From: Cohnella phaseoli
GTDB taxonomy: Bacteria; Bacillota; Bacilli; Paenibacillales; Paenibacillaceae
Direction: 5' to 3'
Assembly (NCBI RefSeq): GCF_003386235.1
Contig: NZ_QRDZ01000008.1
Span: forward strand, 206,018-270,017
DNA length: 64,000 bases
Shown here: one piece after another, positions 44,101 to 52,829 of the stretch
Numbering within the stretch: the first letter of the stretch is position 1
Layout of the letters: the number at the start of each line of letters is the position of its first letter
Position numbers and translations under genes: made by a program
Notes under the pieces: generated by a model
Database searches by the model: none
What the model was told of the DNA's origin: nothing
Seen by the model: only the letters and a program-made list of their open reading frames with translations

Positions 44101-44927
44101 TTTGCGCGCGCCTCCTTACCTTTACCTTTACCTTTGCCTTTCTTTGGTGCTGGTTCGGGAGCTGGCTCATTCTTCTTAGGCTTGCCGTACATGAAATAGT
44201 TCTGAACGATCGTGTAGATGTTGCTGTAAATCCAGTACAGCGGCAATGCGACCGGGAAGTTGATCGCCATTACGAAGATCAGAACCGGGAAGATGTACAT
44301 AAGCCCCTTCATCGGTCCGGCCATCGTCTGCTGTCGGGACATCATCATCGATTGGACCAGCGTCGTAATCGCGGCTATCGTAGGAATAATGTAGTAATAC
44401 CATTCTCCTTCATGCGGTGTCGTTCCGAGCTGGAAGCCGATAAAATCATGCGTTCTGATTGCGATGTTGTGATAAATCGAATTGTAAAGCGCGATAAAAA
44501 TCGGCATCTGCACGATCAGCGGCAAGCAGCCCGCCAACGGATTGACCTGATGCGTCTGGTATAGCTTCATCATCTCTTCTTGCTGCTTGCGCGGGTCGTC
44601 CTTAAACTTCTCGCGGAGCTTCTGCATCTCCGGCTGAAGGGCCTGCATGGCTTTCGTATTCTTATACTGTTTGATCATTAAAGGAAGGATGATCGTCCTT
44701 ACTATAATGGTAAGCACTAAAATCGAAAGTCCGTATTCCCCGCCGAACCAATCCGCGAACGTGTCGAGCATCAGCGAGAACCAGTACACGACATTCCTTG
44801 TCCACCAAGAACCGCTTGTGGCCATTTCGCCAGTCGTTATTGCCTGAGTCGAAGGCGCGCAGCCCGCGAGCAACGTCATCAGCGCGATTGCGCCGAGAAC
44901 GATCCACCATTTGCGATTTCGCAACAA
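44097..44927 (-). CDS. yidC: Membrane protein insertase YidC (SpoIIIJ type, lipoprotein)
   Basis: 276 residues. The N-terminus has a lipobox (TLLAGC) typical of Gram-positive YidC, then five predicted helices with the conserved arginine in the hydrophilic groove (VRTIILPLMIKQYKNTKAMQ). The C-terminal tail is low-complexity and basic (repeated KG pairs), likely contacting ribosomes. The start appears to be TTG at 44927. It inserts membrane proteins, and the SpoIIIJ form is required for sporulation in Bacillus. It precedes jag. Confidence 0.97.
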   Translation of the reverse strand: MLRNRKWWIVLGAIALMTLLAGCAPSTQAITTGEMATSGSWWTRNVVYWFSLMLDTFADWFGGEYGLSILVLTIIVRTIILPLMIKQYKNTKAMQALQPEMQKLREKFKDDPRKQQEEMMKLYQTHQVNPLAGCLPLIVQMPIFIALYNSIYHNIAIRTHDFIGFQLGTTPHEGEWYYYIIPTIAAITTLVQSMMMSRQQTMAGPMKGLMYIFPVLIFVMAINFPVALPLYWIYSNIYTIVQNYFMYGKPKKNEPAPEPAPKKGKGKGKGKEARAK

Positions 44928-45080
44928 AACTGAAAACTCCCCTCTTCATCGCCGGCATGCCGTAAAATGTTCAACCTTGCTGAATCCGATTGCAGCCAGT
45001 CCTGGCCGAAACTATTCAGTTCCACTATACCATATTAAAGAAGGCAAAGAAAAGCTGAGGCTTGTCCGCTTCCCCCGCTT

Positions 45081-45503
45081 TTATTTGCCTGATCTTTCGC
45101 TTCTTTTATTTCCGCGACTTCCTTGAGACTGCGGCGGTTTGCCCCCGCCGTTAAACGGCTTGGAGCCCTTCAACAGTCCGGCCTTCCGCAGGACATGGAG
45201 AATGCTGCCCTCCATCTCCTTGTAGGCCATCGACAGAGCCGGCTTTCTTACGATTAGGACTAGGTCAATATCCTCCTGAAGCTTGGTCGCGTTCAGACGA
45301 ACAATTTCCTTAATCATCCTTCTAAGCCGATTGCGGACGACCGCTCCGCCAAGTTTGCTGCTTGCCGATACGCCCAATCTAAAAGCTCCGTTCGGGGCAC
45401 GCTTGCGCCAGTACACCACAAACTGCGAATTGGCGAACGATTTCCCGTACCGGTAGACCGTATTGAAGTCTTCCCTCTTTCGCAGCCGAAGCTTCCTATG
45501 CAT
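45081..45503 (-). CDS. rnpA: Ribonuclease P protein component
   Basis: 140 residues from the ATG at 45503 (GGAG 8 nt upstream). It starts MHRKLRLRKREDFNTVYRYGK and carries the RNR motif in GGAVVRNRLRRMIKEIVR, the RNA-contacting signature. A C-terminal extension of about 25 residues rich in Gly, Lys, Ser and Gln is longer than in Bacillus subtilis RnpA. It assists RNase P RNA in cutting tRNA 5' ends. It follows rpmH, with a hairpin in the short spacer. No yidD gene lies between rnpA and yidC. Confidence 0.96.
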   Translation of the reverse strand: MHRKLRLRKREDFNTVYRYGKSFANSQFVVYWRKRAPNGAFRLGVSASSKLGGAVVRNRLRRMIKEIVRLNATKLQEDIDLVLIVRKPALSMAYKEMEGSILHVLRKAGLLKGSKPFNGGGKPPQSQGSRGNKRSERSGK

Positions 45504-45530
45504 ATTAATCGCTCCATCTGCTGCCATGTA

Positions 45531-45555
45531 GAAAAAAAGACCACCTGCAGTGGTC
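45531..45555 (-). terminator. Hairpin with T-run between rpmH and rnpA
   Basis: On the minus strand GACCAC / GTGGTC with a 5-nt loop is followed by seven T residues, 10 bp beyond the rpmH stop. It may partly terminate rpmH transcripts so that rnpA is made at a lower level. Confidence 0.65.
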
Positions 45556-45564
45556 TTTCATTAA

Positions 45565-45699
45565 CTATGCCGTCAATACTTTGCGACCTTTTAAGCGACG
45601 AGCTTTCAGAACCTTGCGGCCGTTCTTGGTGCTCATACGGCTGCGGAACCCGTGCACTTTTTTGCGTTTGCTTACATTTGGCTTAAATGTAGGACCCAT
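45565..45699 (-). CDS. rpmH: 50S ribosomal protein L34
   Basis: 44 residues, the normal L34 length. The protein starts [19 protein letters not shown] and continues with [20 protein letters not shown], matching the conserved pattern. The ribosome site is GGGGG with 8 nt to the ATG. Like most L34 proteins it is extremely basic and binds 23S rRNA. It is the first gene of the leftward origin operon and has a clear sigma-A promoter upstream. Confidence 0.98.
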   Translation of the reverse strand: MGPTFKPNVSKRKKVHGFRSRMSTKNGRKVLKARRLKGRKVLTA

Positions 45700-45736
45700 G
45701 GATCAAACCCCCTTACATAAAAACTCACGTCCGTCT

Positions 45737-45765
45737 ATTAAACCACGTTGGGACAAAAATGTCAA
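45737..45765 (-). promoter_or_regulatory. Promoter of rpmH
   Basis: On the minus strand -35 TTGACA (45760-45765), 17-bp spacer, -10 TTTAAT (45737-45742), 38 bp before the start codon. Confidence 0.75.
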
Positions 45766-45888
45766 CGAATCTCCATTTACCTTCTATTGGCTTCTGTTTT
45801 AAGGTTAAACACCATCCTCGCCAAGATGCGGTATAACCGCCCCGGATCATGATATGATAATTAAAAGCTTGGCCTGAGGAGGCCCCTT

Positions 45889-46587
45889 ATGGAAACCAAA
45901 ATCTTAGTCGTGGAAGACGAGGAAAAAATATCGAGGCTGCTCGAAATCGAGCTCGAAATCGAAGGCTACCGAGTATCCAGATACGGCAACGGCATCGATG
46001 CGATGGAGGCTTATCGCGGAGGCACGTGGGATCTTATCCTGCTCGACATTATGCTTCCGGGCATGAGCGGCATCGAGCTGCTTCGACGGATCCGCGCGAA
46101 TGACGCGCAAACTCCGGTCATTCTCCTGACCGCCAAGAGCTCGGTCGAAGACAAAGTGTCCGGACTGGATTACGGCGCGAACGATTATATCACCAAGCCG
46201 TTTCAGATCGAGGAACTTCTGGCCCGCATTCGCGCTTCGCTTAGACAACGCCCTTCCCAGACCTACTTAGACTCTGCCGATAGCGACTGGCTGACCGCAT
46301 CCGATCTTAAGATCAACGAAAAGACGAGGGAAGTTGTTCGCGGGGACGATCCGATCGAGCTGACGCCGCGCGAATTCGATCTGCTTATTTTCCTGCTAAA
46401 AAACAAACGCCAAGTGCTTAGCCGCGAACAGATTCTGGAAGCGGTATGGGGCTTCGATTATTACGGGGAAACGAACGTCGTCGACGTCTATATCCGCTAT
46501 GTACGGAAGAAAATCGATCACGGACGCGATCCGGAATTGATTCGCACCGTGCGAGGCGTAGGCTACTCGCTTAAGGACACGCCATGA
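45889..46587 (+). CDS. OmpR/PhoB-family response regulator
   Basis: 232 residues. Receiver domain about 1-120 with ED at 9-10, phospho-acceptor D53 in LILLDIMLPG and the conserved lysine in DYITKPFQIEELLARIRA. The C-terminal winged helix (about 135-228) includes ELTPREFDLLIFLLKNKRQVLSREQILEAVWG and a VRTVRGVGYSL end. Its stop overlaps the kinase start (ATGA). The next two genes encode PepSY-domain proteins, probably its targets or modulators. It lies between rpmH and dnaA, reading toward the origin. Confidence 0.95.
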   Translation: METKILVVEDEEKISRLLEIELEIEGYRVSRYGNGIDAMEAYRGGTWDLILLDIMLPGMSGIELLRRIRANDAQTPVILLTAKSSVEDKVSGLDYGANDYITKPFQIEELLARIRASLRQRPSQTYLDSADSDWLTASDLKINEKTREVVRGDDPIELTPREFDLLIFLLKNKRQVLSREQILEAVWGFDYYGETNVVDVYIRYVRKKIDHGRDPELIRTVRGVGYSLKDTP

Positions 46588-47939
46588 AACTGAAAAACAA
46601 AATCCATCTCTATTCTTCCCTTCTGTTCGCCGTCCTCCTTATTCTTATGAATGTAGGTATTTATTTTCTATTCGATCGAATGTCGGTGAATAGCGAAATC
46701 GGCAAAGCCGAGACGGAAGCGGCGGCTATCGCCGAGGGCATTCGGCAAAATGCGGATAAAATCCCGGTGCGCGAATTGCTGCGGGCCTATGTACCGGCCG
46801 ACGGCATGCTTAGAATCGTCGCGCAAACAGGCGCAGCAGGCTATCCTCCCGTCACCTCGTCTACCCAATCTGAGCTGAGCAAGCGAGAAGCCTTCTATAG
46901 TCCGGTAAAAATCAAACAGGCAATTGAATACACGGGAGAAAAGTACGCCCTGGTCTCGCTGCCGGTCATCTGGAGCGACGGATCGGTCGTTAACGTCCAG
47001 CTTGTACGGAGCCTGCGCGAGACAACCGACAACATGAGCGTACTGCGAATCGTGCTGATTGTCGTTACAGCGCTTACCCTCATCCCCGTTGTCGTGTCGG
47101 GAAGATTGCTCGGCAATCTGATCACGCAGCCGGTTGTGAATATGACCCGTACCATGAAGGAAATCCGCGAGAGCGGGCGATTCAAACGGCTGAAGCTTAA
47201 CGTCGACGCCAAAGACGAGCTGGCCGAGATGGGACGGACGTTTAACCGAATGATCGAGCTGCTTGAGAGCAACTTCGAAAAACAGGAGCAATTCGCCTCC
47301 AACGCTTCTCACGAGTTGAAAACTCCGCTCACCGTCATCGAAAGCTATGCCAATCTATTGAAGCGCAAAGGTTTGGAGCGTCCCGACTTGTTCGCGGAGT
47401 CCGTCGACGCCATCCATTCCGAAGCGATCCGCATGAGGGAAATGACGGAACAGCTGCTCCTGCTGGCCGGAAGCCGGAATCATTGGAATATGAATCCGGA
47501 AGCTTTGAATCTTGAGAATCTGGCGACGGAAGCGGCCGATGCTTTCCATAAGGCGTATCGCCGCGACGTCCACGTAGAGGCTGAGACTCCCGCCCACGTT
47601 GTATGCGACAAAAGCTTGCTCCGTCAGCTTCTCTTCATCTTCCTCGACAATGCCAGGAAGTATAGCGTGGAACCGATTGTCGTAACGGTGGGTTCAAGCG
47701 GCGCATCGGCATGGATCCGCATTGCCGACCGCGGAATTGGCATCCCGAAGGACGACCTCCCGAAAGTATTCGATCGGTTCTACCGCGTCGATCAAGCGCG
47801 AAGCCGACAAGCCGGGGGCTTCGGCCTGGGGTTGTCGCTGGTGAAGGAAATCGCCGACGCGATCGGGGCCGATGTTGAACTGGACAGTCTGGAAGGCGTG
47901 GGCACAACGGCGACGATTGGTCTCCCTTCCGCTCGATAG
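46584..47939 (+). CDS. HAMP-domain sensor histidine kinase
   Basis: 451 residues. Transmembrane helices near 9-31 and 154-174 flank an extracytoplasmic loop of about 120 residues. HAMP (about 175-230) is followed by the HisKA domain with H243 in FASNASHELKTPLTVIE, and HATPase_c with FLDNARKYS, IADRGIGIPKDD and GFGLGLSLVKEIAD. The 4-bp overlap with the regulator gene shows they form one pair. The class (EnvZ/PhoR-like) often senses envelope state or metals. Two exported PepSY proteins follow. Confidence 0.95.
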   Translation: MKLKNKIHLYSSLLFAVLLILMNVGIYFLFDRMSVNSEIGKAETEAAAIAEGIRQNADKIPVRELLRAYVPADGMLRIVAQTGAAGYPPVTSSTQSELSKREAFYSPVKIKQAIEYTGEKYALVSLPVIWSDGSVVNVQLVRSLRETTDNMSVLRIVLIVVTALTLIPVVVSGRLLGNLITQPVVNMTRTMKEIRESGRFKRLKLNVDAKDELAEMGRTFNRMIELLESNFEKQEQFASNASHELKTPLTVIESYANLLKRKGLERPDLFAESVDAIHSEAIRMREMTEQLLLLAGSRNHWNMNPEALNLENLATEAADAFHKAYRRDVHVEAETPAHVVCDKSLLRQLLFIFLDNARKYSVEPIVVTVGSSGASAWIRIADRGIGIPKDDLPKVFDRFYRVDQARSRQAGGFGLGLSLVKEIADAIGADVELDSLEGVGTTATIGLPSAR

Positions 47940-48039
47940 CCGACCCGCATTCCCGGCCGCGTACTTCCCTTCCGCTCTCATCGATTTCTCATTTTCATAT
48001 CGTATGATTCGAAGTAACTATCAGGAGGTGACGTTAATC

Positions 48040-48675
48040 ATGAATAAACGGACACTCCGGCTTGTAAGCTGCGTCTCCGTTCTGGCCGCCGGAATCGTTA
48101 TCGCCGGCGCGGTCTGGAAGCCATGGAACGGGAAGGCTGAGACGATCTCCCGCGAAGCTGTGCAGGAAACGGTGCTGGCCCGATATCCCGGTAAAATCAA
48201 AGATCTCGTTAAAGCCGAAGATCAATACGTCATGCTGCTGGAAACGGATCAAGGCCTATATCAGGTCAAAGCCGACGCCGGCAGCGGCGAAATCGTATAT
48301 CTGGAGAGAATAGGTTCATCCGAGGGCGGCAATAAACCCTCTCCAACGCCGACTCCCGAGCCGCCTGCCTCTCCATCTCCTTCTCCTTCACCATCCGTCT
48401 CTCCGTCGCCTTCGGGTTCTGCCGGCATTGACGACGATAAATCATCCTCATTTATCGGAGCGGCGAAGGCTAAAAAAATCGCCGCCGCGCATGTACGAGG
48501 AACGGCCGAGGACGTCGAGCTTAAAGGAAAGGTCGCGGGAAGCGCCTATTATCTCGTCGAAGTCGAGGTTGAAGGCGGACGGGACGCCGACGTGCAGGTG
48601 AACGCCGTATCCGGCGCGATCATGTCGGTGATTTGGGACGACGAAGACGACAAGGAAAGCAACGACGATTCGTAG
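48040..48675 (+). CDS. Exported PepSY-domain protein with Pro/Ser linker
   Basis: 211 residues from the ATG at 48040 (AGGAGGTGA upstream); the open frame extends earlier but into the kinase gene. An N-terminal signal or anchor helix (LVSCVSVLAAGIVIAGAVW) is followed by a first PepSY-like half (about 35-95), a proline/serine/threonine linker (about 100-130) and a C-terminal PepSY domain (AAKAKKIAAAHVRG...VEVEVEGGRDADVQVNAVSG). The tail is acidic (WDDEDDKESNDDS). PepSY proteins can restrain proteases or feed back on partner two-component systems. Position 100 bp after the kinase supports the second role. Confidence 0.82.
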   Translation: MNKRTLRLVSCVSVLAAGIVIAGAVWKPWNGKAETISREAVQETVLARYPGKIKDLVKAEDQYVMLLETDQGLYQVKADAGSGEIVYLERIGSSEGGNKPSPTPTPEPPASPSPSPSPSVSPSPSGSAGIDDDKSSSFIGAAKAKKIAAAHVRGTAEDVELKGKVAGSAYYLVEVEVEGGRDADVQVNAVSGAIMSVIWDDEDDKESNDDS

Positions 48676-48788
48676 CTCCTATGTCGTCTTTATTTCTTTC
48701 TCATCGTTTTCTAATGTTCTTATCCTGCTCCTCTCATCTTCGGGATTTATTCTATAAGTGTTCGACAAACACGGAGAGGAGAATGATC

Positions 48789-49427
48789 ATGACGAAAAAC
48801 AAAAAAAGAACCCTTCTGCTATCCGCCGCGCTTTTATCGGCGGTCGCGATCGGCGCAGGCGCCGCAACGACAGGGTATGCAGCAAGTGGTGGCGACAAAG
48901 GATTAATCGGAGCGAATAAAGCGAAGGAATTGGCGGAGAAAGCAGCTGCCGGCCAAGCCTATCGCGCGGAGCTCGAAAAAGAGCGCGGAATCGTTTATTA
49001 CGATGTGGACGTTCTGAAGGACCAGCGGGAATACGATGTCCACATCGATGCATACACTGGCAAAACGTTAAAAATAGAAAGAGATGATGACGAGGAGGTC
49101 GACGATCGCCGAATCTCCGGCGGCAACGCATCCGCTCCATCTCCCTCCCCATCTCCCTCTTCTTCCGCCCCTTCCGCTGTAAAAACGAAGATTAGCGCCG
49201 AGCAAGCTTCCCGAATTGCGACGGACCGCGTCGGCGGTACAGTCGTCCGTTCGAAGCTGGATAAGGATGACGGAGTGCTTCATTACGAAATCGAGCTGAA
49301 AACGAGCCGCGGCGAAGCCGAAGTCGAAGTCCATGCCCAGACCGGCAAAATTTTGTCTGTGGATTACGATGATGACGATGATGACGGCTACGACGATTTT
49401 GATGACGACGACCGTTACGACGATTAA
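48789..49427 (+). CDS. Exported protein with two PepSY domains and an Asp-rich tail
   Basis: 212 residues from the second ATG of ATGATCATG (48789), which has GAGGAG 7 nt upstream. Signal peptide about 1-30 (ending TGYAAS). First PepSY domain about 33-95, a short Pro/Ser linker, then a second PepSY domain (KISAEQASRIATDRVGG...AEVEVHAQTGKILSVDYD). The last ~20 residues are almost all Asp with a few Tyr, Phe and Arg, which could bind divalent cations. Sequence similarity of its domains to the preceding gene suggests duplication. A terminator hairpin follows at 49469. Confidence 0.82.
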   Translation: MTKNKKRTLLLSAALLSAVAIGAGAATTGYAASGGDKGLIGANKAKELAEKAAAGQAYRAELEKERGIVYYDVDVLKDQREYDVHIDAYTGKTLKIERDDDEEVDDRRISGGNASAPSPSPSPSSSAPSAVKTKISAEQASRIATDRVGGTVVRSKLDKDDGVLHYEIELKTSRGEAEVEVHAQTGKILSVDYDDDDDDGYDDFDDDDRYDD

Positions 49428-49468
49428 ATAGAAATTTTCCTCCACAAGCCCTTATATAGCAAACGAAT

Positions 49469-49507
49469 AAAGCCCACAGGCTTGCCGTTTTGCTGTACAA
49501 GGGCTTT
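49469..49507 (+). terminator. Terminator of the PepSY operon
   Basis: AAAGCCC / GGGCTTT with an additional ACAG / CTGT pairing inside and a T-run (TTTTTT) after it, 42 bp beyond the stop. Confidence 0.7.
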
Positions 49508-49513
49508 TTTCGC

Positions 49514-49844
49514 TGTGGATATTCGATTTTCCCCATAAAACTTATTCACATGTGAACAATCGGAAGAGAAAAAACGAACTTTACACATCCTTGTCGGATC
49601 GTATCACATTTTATCAACAATATCTTGTGCTGTGCACAGTTTTCATCCACAAGTTATTGAAATTGTGGATAACAGGGGGAAATTCGTTGAATTTAGAGGC
49701 TTTGTCTGCTATGATAAGTCATGTCTTTACCCGTGGATTCGTAATTTTTATCCTCGAATTACTAACACCCTGTGTATAACTTTGTGAACAATTCCCCACA
49801 TTCGTGGATAACCCTCTTAATAATTCAGGGAATAATGTGGATAA
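49514..49844. other. oriC: Replication origin, part 1: DnaA-box cluster upstream of dnaA
   Basis: Two perfect 9-mer boxes, TGTGGATAA at 49664-49672 and 49836-49844. One-mismatch boxes: 49514-49522 (TGTGGATAT), 49542-49550 (TTATTCACA), 49611-49619 (TTATCAACA), 49643-49651 (TCATCCACA), 49771-49779 (TGTGTATAA) and 49803-49811 (CGTGGATAA). The stretch is AT-rich and non-coding. With the second cluster after dnaA this gives a bipartite origin of the Bacillus type. The same region carries the dnaA promoter. Confidence 0.9.
49687..49715 (+). promoter_or_regulatory. Promoter of dnaA
   Basis: -35 TTGAAT (49687-49692), 17-bp spacer, -10 TATGAT (49710-49715). DnaA boxes on both sides would let DnaA autoregulate. 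Confidence 0.65.
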
Positions 49845-49920
49845 CTGGCCGAATTGCGTTCGGCTGAACGTTTTCCGCATATTTTTTGTCCTTGTGAGGA
49901 GTTAAAGGAGAGAATTTGTC

Positions 49921-51273
49921 GTGGACAACCCCAACAATGAAATCTGGCAGCAGGTGTTGTCGGTCATCCAGACGAAGCTAAGCAAGCCCAGCTTCGATAC
50001 TTGGTTTAAGTCGACGAAGGCTGCGTTCATCAGCGAGAACGCCGTACTCGTCACCGCGCCGACTACCTTTGCCGTGGAGTGGTTGGAAACGCGTTATACG
50101 AAGCTCGTCTCCTCGACGATCTCCGACTATATCGGCAGAACCGTCGACGTGAAATTTTCCATCGAAGAGGTTCGCCCGCCCGAGCCCGCCGAGCCAGTAC
50201 CGCAAATCTCGGTTACGCGCGAGGCCGCGCTTGAAGAACCGACTATGCATATGCTCAATCCGAAATATACGTTCGACACGTTCGTCATCGGCGCCGCCAA
50301 CCGGTTCGCACATGCCGCCTCGCTGGCTGTCGCGGAGCTGCCGGCTAAATCGTACAACCCTTTTTTCATGTACGGAGGCGTCGGACTCGGCAAAACCCAT
50401 CTCATGCATGCGATCGGCCATTATATATTGGAACATAATCCGCATATGAAGGTTCTGTACTTATCCTCCGAGAAGTTCACGAACGAATTCATCAACGCGA
50501 TCCGCGACAACCGAGGCGAGAGCTTCCGCAACAAGTACCGCAATATCGACGTGCTGCTCATCGACGATATTCAGTTTCTTGCCGGCAAGGAAGGAACCCA
50601 GGAGGAGTTCTTCCATACCTTTAACGCGCTCCATGAGGAACATAAACAGATCGTCATCTCGAGCGACCGCCCGCCCAAGGAGATACCGACACTCGAAGAA
50701 CGGCTTCGCTCCCGGTTCGAATGGGGTCTGATCACCGATATTCAACCGCCCGATTTGGAGACCCGGATCGCGATTCTCCGCAAGAAAGCGAAGGCGGAAA
50801 ATCTCGACATCCCTAACGAAGCGATGATGTACATCGCCAACATGATCGACTCCAACATTCGCGAGCTGGAAGGCGCCTTGATCCGCATCGTCGCTTATTC
50901 CTCGCTCACGAATCAGGATATCTCCGCCCATCTGGCGGCCGAAGCGCTGAAGGACATTTTGCCGACGGGCCGCACCCGGCTCATTACGATGCAGGACATC
51001 CAGCAGCGGGTCGGCGACTACTACGGGCTTAAGCTGGAAGATTTCAAGGCGCGCAAGCGGACCAAAGCCGTCGCTTTCCCGCGTCAGATCGCCATGTATC
51101 TTTCTCGCGAGCTTACCGACTATTCTCTTCCGAAGATCGGAGACGCGTTCGGCGGGCGCGATCATACGACTGTCATTCATGCGCACGAGAAGATTTCGCA
51201 GCTGCTTAAGATCGATCAGGACTTGTACAAAATTATCAACAGCTTGACCGAAAAAATTAAAAACTTGACCTGA
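49921..51273 (+). CDS. dnaA: Chromosomal replication initiator DnaA
   Basis: 450 residues with a GTG start ([13 protein letters not shown]), preceded by AAAGGAGAG. Domain I about 1-85; a short linker; AAA+ domain III with Walker [11 protein letters not shown] and Walker B LLIDDIQF; sensor and arginine-finger segments ([19 protein letters not shown]); domain IV with the DnaA signature [21 protein letters not shown] and [11 protein letters not shown], which reads DnaA boxes. It initiates replication by melting oriC. It is followed by dnaN with a second DnaA-box region between. Confidence 0.99.
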   Translation: MDNPNNEIWQQVLSVIQTKLSKPSFDTWFKSTKAAFISENAVLVTAPTTFAVEWLETRYTKLVSSTISDYIGRTVDVKFSIEEVRPPEPAEPVPQISVTREAALEEPTMHMLNPKYTFDTFVIGAANRFAHAASLAVAELPAKSYNPFFMYGGVGLGKTHLMHAIGHYILEHNPHMKVLYLSSEKFTNEFINAIRDNRGESFRNKYRNIDVLLIDDIQFLAGKEGTQEEFFHTFNALHEEHKQIVISSDRPPKEIPTLEERLRSRFEWGLITDIQPPDLETRIAILRKKAKAENLDIPNEAMMYIANMIDSNIRELEGALIRIVAYSSLTNQDISAHLAAEALKDILPTGRTRLITMQDIQQRVGDYYGLKLEDFKARKRTKAVAFPRQIAMYLSRELTDYSLPKIGDAFGGRDHTTVIHAHEKISQLLKIDQDLYKIINSLTEKIKNLT

Positions 51274-51299
51274 AAATACACCCAACGCCTGTTCACAAC

Positions 51300-51400
51300 A
51301 CATCCACATGTGGATAGGCGTTGTTTTCGACCTTTTTCCCACTTATCCACATATTCAGTGCCCCTACTACGACTTATTTTTTAAAACATGCTACAATATA
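51300..51400. other. oriC: Replication origin, part 2: DnaA boxes and candidate unwinding element between dnaA and dnaN
   Basis: DnaA boxes ACATCCACA (51300-51308), TGTGGATAG (51309-51317, inverted) and a perfect TTATCCACA (51343-51351). Just beyond the last box come a short GC-rich piece (GTGCCCC), CTACTA (51364-51369; on the complementary strand 3'-GAT-GAT, a DnaA-trio) and an AT-rich run to 51400. This order (box, GC patch, trios, AT-rich DNA) is the basal unwinding layout known from Bacillus subtilis. A -10-like TACAAT (51392-51397) may serve dnaN. Confidence 0.65.
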
Positions 51401-51421
51401 CAAAACCGATGAGGTGGATCC

Positions 51422-52561
51422 ATGAAATTCACGATATTGCGCAACGAATTGAACGAAGCGATTCAACACGTATCCAAAGCGGTTGCGTCAAGAGCGACAA
51501 TCCCGATTTTGAGCGGCATTAAGATCGATGCCGATTTTTCCGGTATTACGTTAACCGCAAGCGATACGGATATTTCAATCCAAAGCTTCATTCCGCTTGA
51601 GACCGCGGACAAGACGATCGCTACCGTCGTTAAACCGGGAAGCGTCGTATTGACCGCTAAATTTTTCGTGGAAATCGTCAAGAAGCTTCCTCACGAAGAG
51701 GTTCATATGGAAGTCGGCGAACGGTTCCAGACGATGATTACGTCCGGAGCGACCGAGATTCAGCTCGTCGGACTCGATCCCGAAGAATTTCCTGTGCTTC
51801 CTTCCTTGACGGAGGAGCAAATCGTGTCGATCCCCGGCGATCTGCTGCGGGATATGATTCGTCAGACGGTATTCGCCGTAACCACCAACGAATCCACTCC
51901 GATTTTGACGGGAGTCTTGTGGAACCTGCACGACGGCGTGTACAAATTCGTTGCGACCGACCGTCACCGGTTGGCCAGCCGTCAGATTAGCGTCGATGCG
52001 GGAGACGTACGTTTTTCCAACATCGTGATTTCCGGTAAAACGCTGAGCGAGCTCTCGAAAATCGTCCCGGACCAGAACGTAATGGTCGATATCGTCGTGG
52101 CCGAAAACCAAGTGCTGTTCAAGCTGGGCAACGTTCTTTTCTATTCGAGAATGCTCGACGGAACTTATCCCGATACTTCCAAGATTATTCCGCAAAGCTT
52201 CAAAACAGAACTCGTCCTCAATACAAAGCAGCTCAGCGATTCCATCGACCGGGCTTATTTGCTCTCCCGCGAAGAGAAGACGAACATCGTTCGCCTCGTC
52301 ACGACGGATAACGGCGGAATCGAAATTTCGTCCAGCTCGTCCGAGCTCGGGAAAGTAACGGAACAGCTCAGCGTCAGCGCTATGCGCGGGGAACCGCTGA
52401 AAATCGCTTTTAACTCCAAATATATGCTTGACGTTCTGAAGGTCATCGACAGCGAAGAGCTTTTTATCGGCTTTAACGGGTCGATGAGCCCGATCATTAT
52501 CCGTCCGAACGATCACGAGCTCAGCTTGCATCTCATTCTTCCCTACCGGACGACGAATTGA
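51422..52561 (+). CDS. dnaN: DNA polymerase III beta subunit (sliding clamp)
   Basis: 379 residues, the standard clamp size with three repeated domains of about 125 aa. The start MKFTILRNELNEAIQHVSKAVA and the end LPYRTTN are typical; conserved pieces include ATDRHRLA and MLDGTYPDTSKIIP. It forms the dimeric ring that tethers polymerases to DNA. GAGGTGG lies 6 nt before the ATG. It is followed at 10 bp by the S4-domain gene yaaA and then recF. Confidence 0.98.
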   Translation: MKFTILRNELNEAIQHVSKAVASRATIPILSGIKIDADFSGITLTASDTDISIQSFIPLETADKTIATVVKPGSVVLTAKFFVEIVKKLPHEEVHMEVGERFQTMITSGATEIQLVGLDPEEFPVLPSLTEEQIVSIPGDLLRDMIRQTVFAVTTNESTPILTGVLWNLHDGVYKFVATDRHRLASRQISVDAGDVRFSNIVISGKTLSELSKIVPDQNVMVDIVVAENQVLFKLGNVLFYSRMLDGTYPDTSKIIPQSFKTELVLNTKQLSDSIDRAYLLSREEKTNIVRLVTTDNGGIEISSSSSELGKVTEQLSVSAMRGEPLKIAFNSKYMLDVLKVIDSEELFIGFNGSMSPIIIRPNDHELSLHLILPYRTTN

Positions 52562-52571
52562 GGCGAAGCGG

Positions 52572-52787
52572 ATGAAGAGCATCGGAATCTCGACCGAATA
52601 CATTACGCTCGGGCAATTCCTCAAGCTGGCGGATTGCATCGGAACCGGCGGCGAAGTGAAATTTTTTCTGCAGGAAAAGCGCGTTCTTGTGAACGGGGAG
52701 CCTGATAATCGCAGAGGACGCAAGCTGCGAGTCGGGGACACCGTCGAAGTCGAAGGGTTCGGATCGTTCGCGATCGGAACCCGGTGA
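52572..52787 (+). CDS. yaaA: S4-domain RNA-binding protein YaaA
   Basis: 71 residues. An S4 RNA-binding fold is visible in ITLGQFLKLADCIGTGGEVKFFLQEKRVLVNGEPDNRRGRKL, matching the YaaA/YlmH-type small protein always found between dnaN and recF in Bacilli. Proposed to act in ribosome assembly; the precise target is not settled. It starts 10 bp after dnaN, in the same operon. Alternative names in databases vary, but the family is clear. Confidence 0.9.
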   Translation: MKSIGISTEYITLGQFLKLADCIGTGGEVKFFLQEKRVLVNGEPDNRRGRKLRVGDTVEVEGFGSFAIGTR

Positions 52788-52829
52788 CCCGGCCGGGGCT
52801 GTTTATGCCAGTTGGAGAGTGAGTGTCTA

